From Acidaminococcus fermentans (lineage in GTDB: Bacteria; Bacillota_C; Negativicutes; Acidaminococcales; Acidaminococcaceae), in contig SFHH01000026.1 in NCBI GenBank assembly GCA_004555735.1, positions 1 to 16,912 of the forward strand: 16,912 nt of DNA, written 5' to 3'. Numbering within the stretch: the stretch's first letter is position 1; every line of letters starts with the position of its first letter. This document shows, in pieces, positions 7,775 through 14,438 of this stretch. The notes under the pieces are model-generated. The model was not told where the DNA came from. It made no database searches and was given only the letters and a program-made list of their open reading frames with translations. Made by a program: the position numbers and the translations under genes.

Positions 7775-8424
7775 ACATCTTGACTGCAGGCGTGGATTAT
7801 TTCATCAAAGGAGGATGGGTCATGTGGCCTCTCCTTGTCTGTTCCATTGCTGTCCTGGCCATTGGGGTGGAACGGATGCTGTTCTTCCGGAAGGCGGACA
7901 GCGGACGGCATTTTACCAAACAGTTCTGCCAGTGTGTGGAAAACAACGACTGGAACCAGGCCAAGGAACTGGCGGACCGGACCCAGGGAGAAATCGCCAA
8001 GCTGGCCACCATCGTCATGGAACGCCATGATAACTATGAATATCTGGAGAACTTCATCAGCTATCGGGCAGAACGGGCCCTGGACAAATTCAAGAACCAC
8101 CTGCCCTATCTGAATATCATCGTCACTTTGGCACCGGTCCTGGGGCTTTTGGGGACGGTGACCGGGATGATGGGGGCATTCAACCACATCACACAGCGGA
8201 TGACCAACCCCATGGGGGTCACATCCGGGTTGGCCGAAGCCTTGATCACCACTGTGTTCGGTTTGTGTATTTCCATCGTGGCAGTGGTATTCCACGGCTA
8301 CTTTGAGCGGCGGATGAAGCTCATCACCTTGAACATCGAAGAAATGGGCAATACCCTCTTGGAAGCCGTACGGAAAAAGGAAACCTGCAGCGTGTGCTGC
8401 CATCCGGAACGGAGGCGGGCATGA
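7771..8424 (+). CDS. exbB: ExbB/TolQ/MotA-family proton channel subunit
   Basis: With ATG 7771 as the start (ATGA overlap, AGGGAAGG just upstream) the protein has 217 residues, normal for ExbB of this group. An ATG 48 nt upstream is in frame but lies deep in the exporter gene. It shows GGWVMWPLLVCSIAVLAIGVER (first membrane helix, in two pieces GGWVMWPLL and CSIAVLAIGVER), APVLGLLGTVTGMMGAF (121-137) and SGLAEALITTVFGL (152-165), the conserved channel-forming helices. With ExbD it uses the proton gradient to drive TonB. The stretch encoding KGG also looks like a ribosome site (AAAGGAGG 7807-7814) before an in-frame ATG at 7822, but the conserved GGxxM sequence argues for the longer protein. 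The C-terminus is Cys-rich (TCSVCCH). Confidence 0.92.
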   Translation: MNILTAGVDYFIKGGWVMWPLLVCSIAVLAIGVERMLFFRKADSGRHFTKQFCQCVENNDWNQAKELADRTQGEIAKLATIVMERHDNYEYLENFISYRAERALDKFKNHLPYLNIIVTLAPVLGLLGTVTGMMGAFNHITQRMTNPMGVTSGLAEALITTVFGLCISIVAVVFHGYFERRMKLITLNIEEMGNTLLEAVRKKETCSVCCHPERRRA

Positions 8425-8843
8425 TCAAGCTGAAGAACCGGAAAAAGAATGAAATCGGGATCATGATCAGCCCCATGATCGATATGAGCTTCCTGCTGCT
8501 GGTGTTTTTCATCGTCACCACCATGAACATGAGCGAAGTACAGACCGTTCCGGTGCAACTGCCGGCTGCCACCCAGGCGCAGACCCAGCAGGAAAGCCGG
8601 TTCAATGTGGCGGTCCGGGAAGATGGAAGCCTGTACCTGGGGACAAAGCCCATTACCCGGGAGGCGCTGCTGGCCCAGGCCAAACAGGCGGCTGCCAAAG
8701 ATCCTCAGTTTTCTCTGGTCATCTATGGGGATGGCAGAGCTGCCTATCAGACCATCCTGAGCCTGCTGGACGACTGCAAAGCAGCCGGGATCGTCCGGGT
8801 GGGGCTGGCGGCAGAGAAGGCGGATACCCATGGAAATCTGTGA
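8421..8843 (+). CDS. exbD: ExbD/TolR-family subunit
   Basis: The 140-residue protein has a short basic cytoplasmic N-terminus, a single membrane helix beginning at ISPMIDMSFLLLVFFIV with the proton-carrying Asp21, and a periplasmic domain. This is the normal ExbD layout and length. ATG 8421 overlaps the exbB stop (ATGA) and has GGAGG 5 nt upstream, so I prefer it over an earlier GTG. A 14-nt overlap with tonB at the 3' end completes the exbB-exbD-tonB block. The central linker is rich in Gln/Ala/Thr. Confidence 0.93.
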   Translation: MIKLKNRKKNEIGIMISPMIDMSFLLLVFFIVTTMNMSEVQTVPVQLPAATQAQTQQESRFNVAVREDGSLYLGTKPITREALLAQAKQAAAKDPQFSLVIYGDGRAAYQTILSLLDDCKAAGIVRVGLAAEKADTHGNL

Positions 8844-9612
8844 CAGCAGCAAAGGACTGCTGGTGTCCCTGGGAGCCCATTTGATTTTCTTCCTGCTGGT
8901 GGGAGCTGCCGGCTACCAGGCTTACCAGAAGCAGCAGGTCCAGGATCCGATCTACACGGTGGAAATCGTTTCCGGCAGTCCCTATCACGGCTATGGGGAA
9001 GTGCCGGGAGCCCATCTGGGGAACGGGAATCCTCCAGTATCTGCTGCAGCCCAGCAGACAGCCCCCCAGGAAGGTGCTCCCGCACCGGTGATGCAGCCAG
9101 TCCCTCAGGATGTGATCCCCGATGGACAGGTGGCAGAGGACCGTCCTACGGCAGCGGCCTCCTCTGTCAGCTCGGCAGCAGCTGGAGCGGCAGCCCGGCC
9201 CGGGACGGCTGCCCAGGGGGATCCGGAGGGGGGGAGTCCGGACGGAGTTCCCAATGGGGGCAATCCGGCAGGAAGTCCGGGAGAACCTCCGGGACCGGCA
9301 GGAGGTGACGGGCCTGGCTTTGATACGGAAGCGGTCCAGTCCGACGTATCCGCTAGTTTCCTAGGGGGACCGGATCCGGAATATCCTTCAGCCCTGCAGA
9401 ATCACGGCATCCAGGGCTCCGTCCGGGTCCGGATGATCGTAGGCAAGGACGGCACCGTGGAAAGTGCTTCGGTGATTTCTGGATCCGGCTATGGCCAGAT
9501 TGATCAGGCGGCTCTGGATGCGGCTTATGGATATCAGTTCGAACCGGCGTATAAGGAAGGGTACCCGGTCCGGTGCTATGCCACGAAAACGTTTACCTTC
9601 CGGTTGAACTGA
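8830..9612 (+). CDS. tonB: TonB energy transducer with a Gly/Pro-rich linker
   Basis: The 260-residue protein starts with one membrane helix containing SLGAH (Ser13, His17), matching the SxxxH motif that TonB needs to couple to ExbBD. Residues 40-180 are a low-complexity periplasmic linker rich in Pro, Gly, Ala and acidic residues, without the Glu-Pro/Lys-Pro repeats of E. coli TonB. Residues 181-260 are the TonB C-terminal domain: PDPEYPSALQ, GSVRVRMIVGKDGTV, then ALDAAYGYQFEPA. This domain contacts the receptor's TonB box. The gene overlaps exbD by 14 nt. The receptor follows after 105 nt containing a strong hairpin, so the stoichiometry may be set post-transcriptionally. Confidence 0.92.
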   Translation: MEICDSSKGLLVSLGAHLIFFLLVGAAGYQAYQKQQVQDPIYTVEIVSGSPYHGYGEVPGAHLGNGNPPVSAAAQQTAPQEGAPAPVMQPVPQDVIPDGQVAEDRPTAAASSVSSAAAGAAARPGTAAQGDPEGGSPDGVPNGGNPAGSPGEPPGPAGGDGPGFDTEAVQSDVSASFLGGPDPEYPSALQNHGIQGSVRVRMIVGKDGTVESASVISGSGYGQIDQAALDAAYGYQFEPAYKEGYPVRCYATKTFTFRLN

Positions 9613-9616
9613 AACA

Positions 9617-9654
9617 GGGAGACTGGACGCGGCCTTTGGGCGGACCGGTCTCCC
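9617..9654 (+). other. Intercistronic hairpin between tonB and the receptor gene
   Basis: GGGAGACTGG (9617-9626) pairs with CCGGTCTCCC (9645-9654) over 10 bp with one G-U pair, closing an 18-nt loop that can pair further (GCC/GGC). No T run follows, so it is not a typical terminator. It sits in the only sizeable gap of the cluster, 5 nt after the tonB stop, and could be a processing or mRNA-stabilising element that separates receptor expression from the upstream genes. Confidence 0.6.
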
Positions 9655-9717
9655 AGGGGGAATCTGTGGAATGCGGAAAGGAATGACTTGCAAAATAAAG
9701 TGTAAAGGAGCGTTACG

Positions 9718-11703
9718 ATGGATCAAGCATGGTTGAAGAGAAGGATCCTGCTGGCGGTAAGCCTGGCAGCCGTACTGGGCGGAGCCCAGTTGTGCAGTGC
9801 TGCGGAAGCATCAGGGGATGCGATGGAGAACCTGGAACTGGGAGAGACAGTGGTCACCGCCACCCGGAGCAAGCTGGAAGAAAAGAAAGTCCCCATGGCT
9901 GTCCAGGTCATCAGGGGAGATGAAATGAAGAAGAAAGGGGCCTACAATGTCCGGGATGCCATCAAGAATGCTACGGGCATCGACGTATCCCGGAACGGAA
10001 CCTCCATGGTGGGGAACAATGTCAGCGTCCGGGGCATGGGCACCACAGAAACACTGATCCTGGTGGACGGCCGCCGGATTGCCGGAGAAGACTTCGCCAG
10101 CACTATGAATGCGTATGAGCTGGACCGGATCAATGTGAACCAGATCGACCGGATCGAAATCCTCCGAGGCTCCGGGTCCGCTGTCTGGGGCAGTGATGCC
10201 ACCGGCGGGGTGATCAACATCATCACCAAAAAGAACCGGAAACAGGGCGGCTATGCCGGCACCCGCACCGGCAGCCTGGAATCTTCCGTATACGGGGGCG
10301 TTTCCACCGGGGATATGGGGAAGCTGAACATGGATTTCGATTTCAATCTGACCCGGGTACGGAAAGAAGAAAACAAGGGAAGCACCAATATGTACGGTCC
10401 CCGGCGGAATTTTTCCGTGAACGGCAATTATCGGTTCAATGACCACAGCGGCCTGGATTTTGGAGCCGGCTTTATGAAGGAACAGCTCACCAGCCTGTCT
10501 GCCAGCACTACCGCAGGGACCACCACCAGCTATTACGACAACAACCGCTCCGACTATCATGTGAAATATTACGGCTTCGACCGGAAAAACGACTGGGAAG
10601 TCCAGTCCTATTACAGCCGGCTGGGGAAAGTGGGCCGGACCCGGACCGTGAAGGCGTGGAACGACTTCAACCATGCCCGGTATTCCACCTGGGTCAACGA
10701 AGCCAAGAACACCTATAAGATGGATAAGAATAACACCCTGACCTACGGTATGGAAGTGAAGAACCAGAAAGCCGGGGGGACCCGCTTTGCCAATCCGGGG
10801 GGCGGTACAAGGACGGAGTATTATCTGGGCATGAGCAGTCCTTATGGCTCAGCCAGTCAGAATTCCTATGCTTTCTATGTGGAAGATGAGATGAAGCTGG
10901 GGGATAAATTGATGTTCATCCCGTCTGTGCGGTTCGACCATCATGACAGTTTCGGCAGCGAATGGTCTCCCCGAGCCGGGCTCACCTATAGCTTCAGCAA
11001 GGCCAGCCGTCTGAAAATCAATTATGGTAAAGCTTTCCGGGCTCCTACCATCTTCGAACTGTATTCCCAGATGATCCATTCCCCCATTGCCTCTATGCGG
11101 GTGATCGTGGAAGGAAATCCGGACCTGCAGCCGGAAAAATCCACCAACTTCGATATCAGCCTGGAAGGAGAAAAGGGAAAAGCCACGGGAAAACTCACCT
11201 ATTTCCACAATAAAATCTCCAACCTGATCGATTCGGAAAGCGTATCCCGGAGCTTCAGCGGCGGTGCCATGACTTTCCTCTACCGGTATCGGAATGTGGA
11301 CAAAGCCACTTTCAACGGGGTGGAAGCGGAAACCAAGTACAAATTCGACAAACACTGGAGCGCTCGGGCCAATTACACCTACCTGGATGCCAGGGATGGG
11401 AACACCAACAAGCGGCTCACGGGACGGGCTCTTAATACCGGCACTGTGGAACTGTCTTGGACCGATGCCAAAAAGGATCCCTGGACGGCCACTCTCTATA
11501 ACCAGTGGTACCAGAACTATCTGACCAGTGCCAACGACAAATCTTATTCTTACAGCCTGACCAACTTCGTTGTCACAAAGGATATCGGGAAGATGTCCCT
11601 GTATGCCGGCATCGACAACCTGTTCAACAAGAAATTCGACAGCAGCGACAGCATCTGGACCGACGGCCGTGTTTGGAGAGCCGGCGTTGAATGGAAATTC
11701 TAA
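9718..11703 (+). CDS. TonB-dependent outer-membrane receptor, probably for haem
   Basis: The 661-residue protein has a signal peptide (basic LKRR, hydrophobic core, cleavage near CSA-AEA at 28-29), a TonB-box-like ETVVTATRS (43-51), and a plug domain with VSVRGMG, LILVDGRR and DRIEILRGSGSAVWGSDATGGVINI (pieces IEILRGSGSAVWGS and GGVINI). A beta-barrel follows that ends in Trp-Lys-Phe. FRAP at 440-443 and NPDL at 467-470 flank His454, matching the FRAP/NPxL region and intervening histidine of haem receptors such as HemR. Because FRAP and NPDLQPE also occur in other receptors, haem specificity rests on this together with the downstream radical SAM gene. AAAGGAG lies 7 nt before the ATG. It is followed after 11 nt by the flavodoxin gene. 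Confidence 0.9.
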   Translation: MDQAWLKRRILLAVSLAAVLGGAQLCSAAEASGDAMENLELGETVVTATRSKLEEKKVPMAVQVIRGDEMKKKGAYNVRDAIKNATGIDVSRNGTSMVGNNVSVRGMGTTETLILVDGRRIAGEDFASTMNAYELDRINVNQIDRIEILRGSGSAVWGSDATGGVINIITKKNRKQGGYAGTRTGSLESSVYGGVSTGDMGKLNMDFDFNLTRVRKEENKGSTNMYGPRRNFSVNGNYRFNDHSGLDFGAGFMKEQLTSLSASTTAGTTTSYYDNNRSDYHVKYYGFDRKNDWEVQSYYSRLGKVGRTRTVKAWNDFNHARYSTWVNEAKNTYKMDKNNTLTYGMEVKNQKAGGTRFANPGGGTRTEYYLGMSSPYGSASQNSYAFYVEDEMKLGDKLMFIPSVRFDHHDSFGSEWSPRAGLTYSFSKASRLKINYGKAFRAPTIFELYSQMIHSPIASMRVIVEGNPDLQPEKSTNFDISLEGEKGKATGKLTYFHNKISNLIDSESVSRSFSGGAMTFLYRYRNVDKATFNGVEAETKYKFDKHWSARANYTYLDARDGNTNKRLTGRALNTGTVELSWTDAKKDPWTATLYNQWYQNYLTSANDKSYSYSLTNFVVTKDIGKMSLYAGIDNLFNKKFDSSDSIWTDGRVWRAGVEWKF

Positions 11704-11714
11704 GGAGGAAGCCC

Positions 11715-12242
11715 ATGAAAACCATCGTACTGTATTCCAGCCGTACCGGCAATACCCGCAAGGTGGCAGAAGCCATTGCTTCCGCCCTGTCAGAAGGGAC
11801 ACCCTGCCTGGATCTGAACCGGGACCTGCCGGATGACTTGGCTGCCTATGACTGCGTATTCCTAGGGTACTGGGTGGATAAAGGAACTGCTGATGCAGCG
11901 GCTCAGAAAGTCCTGCCTAGGCTCCACAACCCCCATGTGGCTCTCTTTGCAACCTTAGGAGCCAATCCTCACAGCGATCATGCCCGGAAATCTCTGGAAA
12001 ACGGAGCCGCTCTGCTGCCGGAGGGAGTGGAGCCGGTGGACTGCTTCATCTGTCAGGGGAAGGTGGATCCCCAGCTCATCGAAGCCATGTACAAACGCTT
12101 CCCGCCGGAAAGCCTCCATGGCCGCAATCCCCAGAGCGAAGCCAGGCACAAAGCGGCTGCCACCCATCCCGATGCCCAGGACTTAGAAGCGGCGGCCACT
12201 TTCGCCAGAAGCGTGCTGGGAAAGCTGGAAGGGAACGGGTGA
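11715..12242 (+). CDS. Flavodoxin-family protein, likely electron donor for haem breakdown
   Basis: The 175-residue protein begins with a flavodoxin strand and FMN phosphate loop: IVLYSSRTGNTRKVAEAI, with SRTGNT at 9-14. Then come DLPDDLAAYDCVFLGYWVDKG (pieces DCVFLGYW and VDKG) and VALFATLGANPHS, which fit the other two FMN loops. The start at ATG 11715 is preceded by AAGGAGG 6 nt upstream; an earlier in-frame ATG lies within the receptor gene. It sits directly before the ChuW/HutW-type gene (3-nt gap). Flavodoxins supply electrons to radical SAM enzymes, and the HmuF flavodoxin of Fusobacterium nucleatum is linked to anaerobic haem breakdown, so a similar role is inferred. A general flavodoxin is the alternative. 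Confidence 0.85.
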   Translation: MKTIVLYSSRTGNTRKVAEAIASALSEGTPCLDLNRDLPDDLAAYDCVFLGYWVDKGTADAAAQKVLPRLHNPHVALFATLGANPHSDHARKSLENGAALLPEGVEPVDCFICQGKVDPQLIEAMYKRFPPESLHGRNPQSEARHKAAATHPDAQDLEAAATFARSVLGKLEGNG

Positions 12243-12245
12243 GCC

Positions 12246-13649
12246 ATGGATCTGGAAACGTATTTTTTACAACTGTCTCCAGAAGAGCAGGTGCTCCAGT
12301 TCGGACGGAAAAGCCCGGATCCTCTGGCTCTGGCTTTTGACCGAAAGCGAGTGATCCATGCGGGAATGAAGGGGAAAATGATCCCGCCGCCCCTGGCCCA
12401 GGGTGTATGGCAGAAGACTCTCCAGGGAGCACCCCAGGGCCGGCCTACCCAAATGGCCTATTTCCATATTCCCTTCTGCAAGACCAAATGCCTGTACTGC
12501 GGATTTTTCCAGAATGGAACCAGCCAGGAAGCCGAAGACCGCTATGTGGACCTCTTGATCCGGGAATTGGAACAGGATGCTGGGCAGCCTCGGCTCCAGG
12601 CGGCCCCCATCCAGGCGGTGTTCATCGGCGGCGGTACGCCTACTTCTCTGACCCCGGAAAATGCCCGGAAGCTCCTTTCCGCCATACGCCGGTGCCTGCC
12701 CTTGGCCAATGACTGTGAACTGACCCTGGAAGGTCGGATCCATGACCTGGTACCAGAAAAGATGGAAGTGTGGTTTGCGGAAGGGGTCAATCGAATGTCC
12801 TTGGGGGTCCAGTCCTTCGATACCAAAGTCCGCCAGCAGGTGGGCCGGATCGATGACCAGGATACTGTGCTGGAAAGACTCCGGGCTCTTTCTGCCTGGA
12901 ACCAGTGTGCCGTGGTCATCGATCTGATGTACGGGCTGCCGGATCAGACAACGGAAATCTGGAAAAAAGATGTGGAATTGCTGGTCCAGTCCGGTGTGGA
13001 TGGAGCGGACCTGTACCAGCTGGATGTGTTCGAGAAAAGCGACCTGGCCCTTTCCATCCAAAAGGGCAGATTGTCACCGGCGGCTACTACCCAGCAGCAG
13101 ACGGCTCTCTTTGCTTGGGGGAAAGGCTACCTGGATGCCCAGGGCTGGAAACGGCTCAGCTTCTGTCACTGGGCCCGGAACAACCGAGAACGGAGCCTGT
13201 ATAACACCCTGGCCCGGGGCGGAGTCCATCTGTTCCCCTTCGGCTGCGGGGCTGGAGGCCATGTGGACGGTGTTTCTACCATGCTCCACCGGGCCCTGCC
13301 CATGTACGAAAAAATGGTATCCGCTGGCCAGAAACCCCTTATGTTCCTCCAGCAGGAATCTCCTTATGCCCGGATCGCTGACCGGATCCAGGCTCAGCTG
13401 AACCAGTGCCGTTTGGATCTGGAAGACTTGGCCCGTATGGACAGCCGTCTTTCCGGCCTCCAGTGGCTGGGTGACCTATGGGAAGAGTATGGGCTCTGGA
13501 AGCACAATGGATATCTGTATCATCTTACTGAAGCTGGACAGTTCTGGGAAGTGAACATGACCCAGACGGTCCTGGAATGTGTGGAACTGCTCCTGGAAGG
13601 AGCGGAGCAGAGGAAAGTAGCGGAGGCAAGGGTGGCGGAGCAGGGCTGA
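12246..13649 (+). CDS. hutW: ChuW/HutW-type radical SAM enzyme for anaerobic haem degradation
   Basis: The 467-residue radical SAM protein has the cluster motif CKTKCLYC (Cys78, Cys82, Cys85) in HIPFCKTKCLYCGFFQN, then VFIGGGTPTSL (125-135), a conserved LTLEGR segment, NRMSLGVQSFD and DLMYGLPDQT. This is the HemN-like fold, but YCGFFQN replaces the YCDFNSY type of HemN/HemW, and an N-terminal region of about 70 residues precedes the motif, both as in ChuW/HutW. Those enzymes use SAM to methylate and open the haem ring without oxygen, giving a linear tetrapyrrole and free iron. Its place at the end of a complete uptake cluster, next to a flavodoxin, supports this. A coproporphyrinogen dehydrogenase-like or HemW-like role is the alternative. 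No HutX/HutZ or ChuS/ChuX/ChuY-like gene is in the window. Confidence 0.85.
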   Translation: MDLETYFLQLSPEEQVLQFGRKSPDPLALAFDRKRVIHAGMKGKMIPPPLAQGVWQKTLQGAPQGRPTQMAYFHIPFCKTKCLYCGFFQNGTSQEAEDRYVDLLIRELEQDAGQPRLQAAPIQAVFIGGGTPTSLTPENARKLLSAIRRCLPLANDCELTLEGRIHDLVPEKMEVWFAEGVNRMSLGVQSFDTKVRQQVGRIDDQDTVLERLRALSAWNQCAVVIDLMYGLPDQTTEIWKKDVELLVQSGVDGADLYQLDVFEKSDLALSIQKGRLSPAATTQQQTALFAWGKGYLDAQGWKRLSFCHWARNNRERSLYNTLARGGVHLFPFGCGAGGHVDGVSTMLHRALPMYEKMVSAGQKPLMFLQQESPYARIADRIQAQLNQCRLDLEDLARMDSRLSGLQWLGDLWEEYGLWKHNGYLYHLTEAGQFWEVNMTQTVLECVELLLEGAEQRKVAEARVAEQG

Positions 13650-13675
13650 GGCTACCATTACTTCTATCGCATAAC

Positions 13676-13803
13676 CCAGGCGCACGATATGGATCCAGCT
13701 GCTTTGTCAGCGGGGATTTTCGAAAGCGACATGTACCATTTAGTACTATGCCACATTCGAAAATCCCCGCTTTCGCGCATCTGGACCCATCTCGTGTGCC
13801 TGG
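13676..13803. repeat. 128-bp nested imperfect palindrome (possible dispersed repeat or cruciform)
   Basis: Three nested arm pairs share one centre. The outer arms (13676-13698 and 13781-13803) are complementary at 20 of 23 positions. The middle arms are a perfect 16-bp pair: AGCGGGGATTTTCGAA (13709-13724) and TTCGAAAATCCCCGCT (13756-13771). The inner arms are CATGTAC (13730-13736) and GTAC-T-ATG (13743-13750) with a one-base bulge and a 6-nt loop. The offsets between arm pairs are nearly symmetrical (10 versus 9 nt, then 5 versus 5 nt). It begins 26 bp after the hutW-like stop. No target duplication or T run is visible, so neither an insertion sequence nor a terminator is proven. Confidence 0.8.
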
Positions 13804-13837
13804 AAAAAATCGGGGGAATGCCGCACGGACCAAATCT

Positions 13838-13880
13838 TTTCTTTCGTGCATTGGGGCCTTCTTGTGTGCAGGGAAAGAAA
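13838..13880. repeat. Weaker inverted repeat downstream of the large palindrome
   Basis: TTTCTTTC (13838-13845) and GAAAGAAA (13873-13880) form a perfect 8-bp pair, with TGCA (13847-13850) and TGCA (13867-13870) nested inside at similar offsets. It is purine/pyrimidine biased, which makes chance more likely, but its nearness to the large palindrome suggests the two may belong to one element. Confidence 0.35.
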
Positions 13881-13979
13881 TAGGAGGGCTTCCGGCTCAT
13901 CGCAAACAAGCTGACGTCTGATCTCTGAAAGTCCTGTAAAGGCCGTTCTGACTTCTTTCTTTAGTGTGAGGAGAGGTAT

Positions 13980-14005
13980 CTAAAATTTTCTTGAAAAAAT
14001 TTTAG
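13980..14005 (+). promoter_or_regulatory. AT-rich palindrome at the UP-element position of the tRNA promoter
   Basis: CTAAAATTTT (13980-13989) and AAAATTTTAG (13996-14005) form a perfect 10-bp inverted repeat around a 6-nt loop. It lies about -44 to -69 from the expected start, where AT-rich UP elements contact the RNA polymerase alpha subunit. There is no downstream T run long enough to make it a typical terminator for the haem cluster, though weak termination cannot be excluded. Confidence 0.45.
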
Positions 14006-14013
14006 GAATCCTG

Positions 14014-14042
14014 TTGACATTTTGTACCATATTTAATATAAT
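14014..14042 (+). promoter_or_regulatory. Perfect-consensus promoter of the tRNA operon
   Basis: TTGACA (14014-14019), exactly 17 nt, then TATAAT (14037-14042): both hexamers and the spacing are the vegetative sigma-70/sigma-A consensus. The start should fall near 14049, about 22 nt before tRNA-Asn. The short leader contains a small hairpin, ACGC-ATAA-GCGT (14053-14064). The strength fits the high demand for tRNA. Confidence 0.9.
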
Positions 14043-14070
14043 AATCCTCGCAACGCATAAGCGTCTAAAT

Positions 14071-14145
14071 TCCCCGATAGCTCAATGGTAGAGCACTCGA
14101 CTGTTAATCGAGTTGTTGTAAGTTCGAGTCTTACTCGGGGAGCCA
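14071..14145 (+). tRNA. tRNA-Asn (GTT)
   Basis: Acceptor arms TCCCCGA and TCGGGGA pair fully, with discriminator G and encoded CCA. D arm GCTC/GAGC, anticodon stem CTCGA/TCGAG with loop CTGTTAA (anticodon GTT at 14103-14105), T arm GTAAG-TTCGAGT-CTTAC. First gene of a six-tRNA operon. Confidence 0.97.
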
Positions 14146-14148
14146 TGT

Positions 14149-14223
14149 GGCCGGATGGTCAAGCGGTTAAGACACCGCCCTTTCACGGCGGTATCGGGGG
14201 TTCGATTCCCCCTCCGGTCACCA
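14149..14223 (+). tRNA. tRNA-Glu (TTC)
   Basis: Acceptor GGCCGGA pairs with TCCGGTC (one G-U), discriminator A, CCA encoded. Anticodon stem CCGCC/GGCGG with loop CTTTCAC gives anticodon TTC at 14182-14184. T arm GGGGG-TTCGATT-CCCCC. Only 3 nt separate it from tRNA-Asn. Confidence 0.97.
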
Positions 14224-14233
14224 CATTTTTTTC

Positions 14234-14309
14234 GGGCGCTTAGCTCAGCTGGGAGAGCGTCTGCCTTACAAGCAGAATGTCAGCAGTTCGATCCTGTTAG
14301 CGCCCACCA
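14234..14309 (+). tRNA. tRNA-Val (TAC)
   Basis: Acceptor GGGCGCT pairs with AGCGCCC, discriminator A, CCA encoded. Anticodon stem TCTGC/GCAGA with loop CTTACAA gives anticodon TAC at 14267-14269. The T stem AGCAG/CTGTT includes one G-U pair. Confidence 0.97.
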
Positions 14310-14353
14310 CTATTGTTGCAAAATTTTTACATATCAATGATATTGCAGTGCGA

Positions 14354-14430
14354 CGGGGCGTAGCTCAGTTTGGTAGAGCACCTGCCTTGGGAGCAGGGGG
14401 TCGTAGGTTCAAATCCTGTCGCTCCGACCA
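14354..14430 (+). tRNA. tRNA-Pro (TGG)
   Basis: Acceptor CGGGGCG (the C1 start is typical of bacterial tRNA-Pro) pairs with CGCTCCG with one G-U, discriminator A, CCA encoded. Anticodon stem CCTGC/GCAGG with loop CTTGGGA gives anticodon TGG at 14388-14390. The 44-nt spacer before it is AT-rich and shows no clear signal. Confidence 0.97.
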
Positions 14431-14438
14431 ATAATAAT

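Larger units (their letters stand above)
13650..14070. other. Gene-free region between the haem cluster and the tRNA operon
   Basis: This 421-bp stretch holds the 128-bp nested palindrome (13676-13803), a weaker inverted repeat (13838-13880), an AT-rich palindrome and the tRNA promoter. Open frames crossing it on both strands carry no recognisable protein motif and run through the palindrome. I find no T-run terminator directly after the radical SAM gene. The part from about 13881 to 13979 shows nothing I can name. Confidence 0.6.

Noticed and set aside
7822..8424. Shorter ExbB starting at the internal ATG after AAAGGAGG
   Set aside because: The apparent ribosome site encodes the conserved Lys-Gly-Gly of the family's N-terminal segment, and ATG 7771 has both a ribosome site and the ATGA overlap common in this operon.
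9811..10674. 287-codon minus-strand open frame inside the receptor gene
   Set aside because: The plus strand encodes an intact plug and barrel; the minus frame has no motif or ribosome site.
13676..13803. CRISPR array or riboswitch as an explanation for the palindromic region
   Set aside because: There are no regularly spaced direct repeats, and the symmetry is inverted around one centre. No gene follows that a riboswitch would control; the tRNA operon has its own promoter further on.
13577..13921. Open frames on both strands across the gene-free region before the tRNAs
   Set aside because: They run through the 128-bp palindrome, overlap the radical SAM gene end, and lack ribosome sites or motifs.
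14155..14340. Small plus-strand open frame across tRNA-Glu and tRNA-Val
   Set aside because: The sequence is fully explained by two well-formed tRNA genes.
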